DNA of 35,284 nt from NCBI GenBank assembly GCA_964544155.1, contig CAZJAH010000029.1:1-35284 (forward strand), given 5' to 3'. Below, piece after piece: positions 32,342 through 35,284 of this stretch. Numbering within the stretch: the stretch's first letter is position 1; each line of letters starts with the position of its first letter. The DNA is from CAZJAH01 sp964544155 (lineage in GTDB: Bacteria > Bacteroidota > Ignavibacteria > Kapaibacteriales > UBA2268). The notes beneath the pieces were generated by a model that searched no databases, was not told the DNA's origin, and was given only the letters and a program-made list of their open reading frames with translations. The position numbers and the translations under genes are program-made.

Positions 32342-32950
32342 ATGGGAGAAAAAGATATTAAAAGCGAAGATCTGGTAAACATTTACGGCCCTGAAGAAAG
32401 AAAAGCCAAAAAAGAGCTCTTAGTGAAACTAAAGAAACTATGGAACGAAAAAGATTTTAAAACAATTCTTGAAATATGCGAAAAGGAATATCGCGCCATA
32501 CCGCAAAAACCGAAAGGCAAAGGCGATAAAGATATTTCCGCTATTAACCTGATTTATGCTACTGCTCTTTTTGAAGAAAGCGATAATAATGACCTTGCAA
32601 AACAAACAGCTATAAGGGCAATTCATTTTGACCGTGAGAATACTCCGGCTATGTGGCTTGTCAGGAAAATCAATGACCGGGTTTCAGACAGCGCGAATTA
32701 TTATCAGATAGAAGTCGAAGGCAGATACATGGCACCGCTTAAAGACGGGGTTAGAGAAGAAACATTCCTTACTCTTTACGGTGTAATCGCCGATGATCCG
32801 GATGATGCCATGGATTATATAAAAGAGATCGAACGGCCCGAAATAAAGGATAAGATCATGCTGAAAAACCACAGAGTACTTGAAGCTAAACCGGACAACA
32901 AAAAAGGCGTTTACGCAACGCGCGGCCTAATGGCCGTTGGCCCGGAATAA
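32342..32950 (+). CDS. Soluble protein of unknown function (TPR-like N-terminal half)
   Basis: 202 residues from ATG 32342, chosen for the AAGGAGAATT ahead of it; the upstream extension to 32234 overlaps the peroxidase gene and looks spurious. Not recognised. It has no signal peptide. About 18-110 is charged and helical (KKELLVKLKKLWNEKDFKTILEICEKEYRAI, ALFEESDNNDLAKQTAIRAIHFD), reminiscent of two TPR units. The C-terminal part (about 115-202) is mixed alpha/beta with EGRYMAPLKDGVREETFLTLYGVIADDPDDAMDYIKEIERPE. It probably shares a transcript with the peroxidase, and a terminator follows. Confidence 0.7.
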   Translation: MGEKDIKSEDLVNIYGPEERKAKKELLVKLKKLWNEKDFKTILEICEKEYRAIPQKPKGKGDKDISAINLIYATALFEESDNNDLAKQTAIRAIHFDRENTPAMWLVRKINDRVSDSANYYQIEVEGRYMAPLKDGVREETFLTLYGVIADDPDDAMDYIKEIERPEIKDKIMLKNHRVLEAKPDNKKGVYATRGLMAVGPE

Positions 32951-32989
32951 TAAGCGGTCATCTCTATCAAAGAATATTATAATTATTAG

Positions 32990-33031
32990 TTCCCGGGAGA
33001 AGCAGGAAAGCTGATTCCGGGAATTTTTTTA
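32990..33031 (+). terminator. Intrinsic terminator after the peroxidase pair
   Basis: Stem TTCCCGG / CCGGGAA (32990-32996 with 33017-33023), an inner loop containing AGC/GCT, then seven T (33024-33030). It lies 40 bases after the stop at 32950, directly against the end of the converging minus-strand gene. Confidence 0.85.
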
Positions 33032-33032
33032 T

Positions 33033-33512
33033 TCAGGCATCTTCATTTTTTTCGGGAAGTTTCATAAATATCTCGCTGTAGTACTTGCCGCTTTCGTATG
33101 AAGTTATTTGAATTCCGGTATCGGATTCAAGCTCGATATCATTTTCTCGCACATAATCATACATGCGCATATATCCAACGTATGCCGCGTCCTTAGGAGT
33201 TCCTGCAATTTTAGTATAGAGGTATTTACCCTTAAGCTCAAAATTCATTAATGGATCCGCAACTGGCTTCTTATCCCTTGTAAGAACTCCGGCGAGGCAC
33301 CTAAGGGTTTTCGGGTCTTTGCCTTGGGGATTATCAAAATATATGCCGATCACTTTATCGCCGATATAGTCTATACCTGCATCATCGAGCTTTTCTTTCA
33401 CGTATTCTATATATGCCGGGCTTTCTTCATACGGCCCGCGAAATTCTTTCACAATGGAAGGGATGCCGTGAATAATGGCAACTTCTTTTATTTCAGCGCT
33501 CGGTAGATCCAT
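33033..33512 (-). CDS. GyrI-like small-molecule-binding domain protein
   Basis: A 159-residue single-domain protein resembling the GyrI-like/AraC effector-binding (SHS2) fold: KEVAIIHGIPSIVKEFRGPYEESPAYIEYVKEKLDDAGI, then KVIGIYFDNPQGKDPKTLRCLAGVLT, and the paired half YLYTKIAGTPKDAAYVGYMRMYDYVREND...GIQITSYESGKYYSEIFMKLP. No DNA-binding domain is attached. Stand-alone members may bind or hydrolyse small hydrophobic molecules; the ligand is unknown. AAAGGAAA lies before the ATG. The asnS terminator sits immediately upstream, so it must be expressed weakly by readthrough or from a promoter in or before that hairpin. Confidence 0.75.
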   Translation of the reverse strand: MDLPSAEIKEVAIIHGIPSIVKEFRGPYEESPAYIEYVKEKLDDAGIDYIGDKVIGIYFDNPQGKDPKTLRCLAGVLTRDKKPVADPLMNFELKGKYLYTKIAGTPKDAAYVGYMRMYDYVRENDIELESDTGIQITSYESGKYYSEIFMKLPEKNEDA

Positions 33513-33531
33513 TTGTGTTTCCTTTATATCT

Positions 33532-33573
33532 GAATAAAAAATGCCGGCTCATCCATAAGAACGAAGCCGGCAT
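33532..33573 (-). terminator. Intrinsic terminator of asnS
   Basis: On the minus strand, a perfect 9-bp stem ATGCCGGCT / AGCCGGCAT (33565-33573 with 33541-33549) with a 15-base loop is followed by TTTTTTATT. It begins 40 bases after the asnS stop. Confidence 0.88.
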
Positions 33574-33612
33574 AGTGAATATTTTTTAATATTCTGCTTT
33601 ATCCAATTAAAT

Positions 33613-34968
33613 TTAAGGCACAATCCTATAGATCATCCTTGGGAAGGGTATGACCTCACGAATGTGATGCGCTCCTGTGATCCACTTGACCGTCCTTTCA
33701 ATACCAAGGCCGAAACCGCTGTGAGGAACGCTCCCGTAACGTCTCAAATCCAGGTACCACTTGAATTCTTCCTCGGGAAGATTATGCGCTTTTATTCTGT
33801 CATACAATTTATCGAAATCATCCTCGCGCTGGCTTCCGCCGATCAGCTCGCCTGCTCTTTCCGGGCCTAGCATATCCATTGCAAGTACTACATTTTCATC
33901 CTTAGGATCGCGCTTCATGTAAAATGCCTTAACTTCCGTGGGGTAGCGGTGAATAATGCAAGGCTTATCGAACTGTTCCATCAGGGCTTCTTCCTGTACA
34001 GCGCCGAAATCCTCGCCCCAGGGAAATGGCAGTATATCGACATCTTCGCCGTCAACTTTTTTCTTTAGAGGAATTTTATTCTCGGCCAGCCAGTCAACCG
34101 CTTCGGTATAGCTCATTCTGTAAAAAGGCCTTTTCACTTTTTCGAGCGGAGCAGTATCCCTTTCCAGTATTTCAAATTCTTTCCGGCAATGCTTGAGTGT
34201 GTATTGCACTATGTATTCAACGAGGTCTTCGGCCAGGTCCATATCATCATTCAGGTCGAAGAAAGCCATCTCAGGCTCTACCATCCAGAATTCTGTCAGG
34301 TGCTTACGTGTTTTTGACCTTTCGGCACGGAACGTAGGCCCGAAAGTATAAACTCGGCCCAGCGCCATGGCGCTGGCTTCAGCGTAGAGCTGCCCCGACT
34401 GCGAAAGATAGGCTTTACCAAGATCGAAGTATTCCGTTTCGAAAAGGGTAGAAGTGCCTTCGCAGGCGTTTGGAGTAAGCAGCGGTGAATCCATTAGCTT
34501 GAAGCCATTACCGTCAAAGAAATCGCGGATAGCTTTTATAACAGCCGCTCTCACGCGCATAATGGCGTGCTGCCTTGCTGAACGCAGCCATAAATGCCTG
34601 TGCTCCATCAGGAAGGCGTCGCCGTGCTCTTTCGGAGTAATGGGGTATTCCTGTGCTATCTGGATAACCTCAAGCTCTTTGGCGTCTATTTCATAACCTC
34701 CGGGGGCTTTTTCCTGCTCTACAACTGTACCCGTAACGGCTATGGAACTTTCCTGGGTAAGTGATTTAGCACTTTCAAAAGTTTCTTCGCTGACGTTCTT
34801 TTTGAAAACGACGCATTGCGCTATTCCGGTTCCGTCGCGAAGCTGTACAAACTGCAGCTTGCCTTTGCCGGTTTTGTTATATACCCACCCGCGGAGTGTA
34901 ACTTCCTGCCCAACGGCCTCTTTGAGCCTTTCAACAGTCATATAGGATTTATACCTTGATCCTTCCAT
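33613..34968 (-). CDS. asnS: Asparaginyl-tRNA synthetase
   Basis: A 451-residue class IIb synthetase that charges tRNA-Asn. An N-terminal OB-fold anticodon-binding domain (about 18-105, LRGWVYNKTGKGKLQFVQLRDGTG) is followed by the catalytic core with motif 2 (213-234, FRAERSKTRKHLTEFWMVEP) and motif 3 (418-430, GFGLGIERTVKWI). The HLTEF and FRAERS segments place it with AsnRS/AspRS; overall pattern and length favour AsnRS over archaeal-type AspRS. The start has GAGGTGATC ahead of the ATG. It is monocistronic by the terminator that follows. It implies direct tRNA-Asn charging rather than only the amidotransferase route. Confidence 0.95.
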   Translation of the reverse strand: MEGSRYKSYMTVERLKEAVGQEVTLRGWVYNKTGKGKLQFVQLRDGTGIAQCVVFKKNVSEETFESAKSLTQESSIAVTGTVVEQEKAPGGYEIDAKELEVIQIAQEYPITPKEHGDAFLMEHRHLWLRSARQHAIMRVRAAVIKAIRDFFDGNGFKLMDSPLLTPNACEGTSTLFETEYFDLGKAYLSQSGQLYAEASAMALGRVYTFGPTFRAERSKTRKHLTEFWMVEPEMAFFDLNDDMDLAEDLVEYIVQYTLKHCRKEFEILERDTAPLEKVKRPFYRMSYTEAVDWLAENKIPLKKKVDGEDVDILPFPWGEDFGAVQEEALMEQFDKPCIIHRYPTEVKAFYMKRDPKDENVVLAMDMLGPERAGELIGGSQREDDFDKLYDRIKAHNLPEEEFKWYLDLRRYGSVPHSGFGLGIERTVKWITGAHHIREVIPFPRMIYRIVP

Positions 34969-35284
34969 GCGATCACCTCAAATAAATACTTTTTATATTC
35001 AATAATTAATTTTCAAATGATTTCAAAGATACGAAGAATATGATAAATTATTAACGGTATGATCTTACCGTATTGATTTTCACATTTGCACAGGCGGGGG
35101 CGCCCGGGCTACACCTGTTTTAAAGCAATGAGAAATTATGCTCTAATAATGCCACCCCTTCGGGGTTGATAGCGATGTATCCGGATAGTTGTATTATCCT
35201 ATTTGAAATTGTTTGTTAATGACCACATTTTGTTTTCTTCCCCTCTCCGAGGGGAAGTGGCCGGTAACGGGTCGCAGAGCCGTT
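34969..35284. repeat. Gene-free right edge with two REP-like palindromes
   Basis: No gene recognised. ACCCC-TTC-GGGGT (35154-35166) sits in the context TAATAATGCC...TGATAGCG, and CTTCCCCT-CTCCG-AGGGGAAG (35237-35257) lies near the end, followed by GC-rich sequence running off the window. The first, read in reverse as AACCCCGAAGGGGTGGCATTATTA, resembles a dispersed palindrome I recall from several phyla. Whether the second belongs to a larger repeat is cut off by the window end. Confidence 0.5.

Overview
The window looks like ordinary chromosome of an AT-leaning, Gram-negative member of the Bacteroidota/Ignavibacteriota (FCB) side of the tree. The main support is a large secreted protein ending in a type IX secretion (T9SS) sorting domain. 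An outer-membrane beta-barrel-like protein, lipoproteins, a YfhO-type membrane protein and frequent TTG or SD-poor starts fit the same picture. A FlbD-like protein hints at a flagellated lineage such as Ignavibacteria. The phylum is inferred; no rRNA or tRNA gene is visible. I see no CRISPR array, prophage or intact insertion sequence.

Layout: 1-1442 holds the 3' end of miaB and an exported thioredoxin-fold/TPR protein, closed by a UUCG hairpin. 1602-3620 is a gingipain-like (C25-like) secreted protein whose expected catalytic His position reads Asn. 3702-10067 is a tight five-gene plus-strand run: FlbD-like protein, outer-membrane barrel, RsbW-type HATPase, a STAND-like P-loop NTPase with a membrane hairpin and coiled coils, and a GT39/ArnT-like glycosyltransferase. 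This is the least familiar part of the window. 10367-13005 (minus) is paaABCD, the phenylacetyl-CoA epoxidase, with neither paaE nor paaK alongside. Next come a family I pyrophosphatase, an orphan two-PAS histidine kinase (minus) and a fused ADP-forming acyl-CoA synthetase.

18231-24107 (minus) holds a probable yfhO / unknown / aspartate kinase operon and rho, which ends in an intrinsic terminator. 24541-26974 (plus) is an ftsL-like/ftsI pair detached from the rest of the division and cell-wall cluster, preceded by a 430-base leader carrying an attenuator-like hairpin. On the opposite strand, murG leads a short run with a two-TM PH-like protein and an exported unknown protein. A SPOR-domain protein follows on the plus strand.

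30272-30741 is a repeat-rich gene-free stretch with a 22-base tandem repeat, an 8-bp-stem palindrome and two copies of a GGGCGAAT hairpin. Beyond it lie a Spy/CpxP-like lipoprotein with a Gly/Pro/Lys tail, a lipoprotein glutathione peroxidase with a companion gene, a GyrI-like protein and asnS. The right edge carries two more REP-like palindromes.

Most of the window is housekeeping: tRNA modification and charging, transcription termination, septal peptidoglycan synthesis, lysine-family amino acid synthesis. The points deserving a second look are the 3702-10067 operon, the incomplete paa set, the rho-ftsL leader, the altered second PASTA repeat of FtsI, and the intergenic palindromes.
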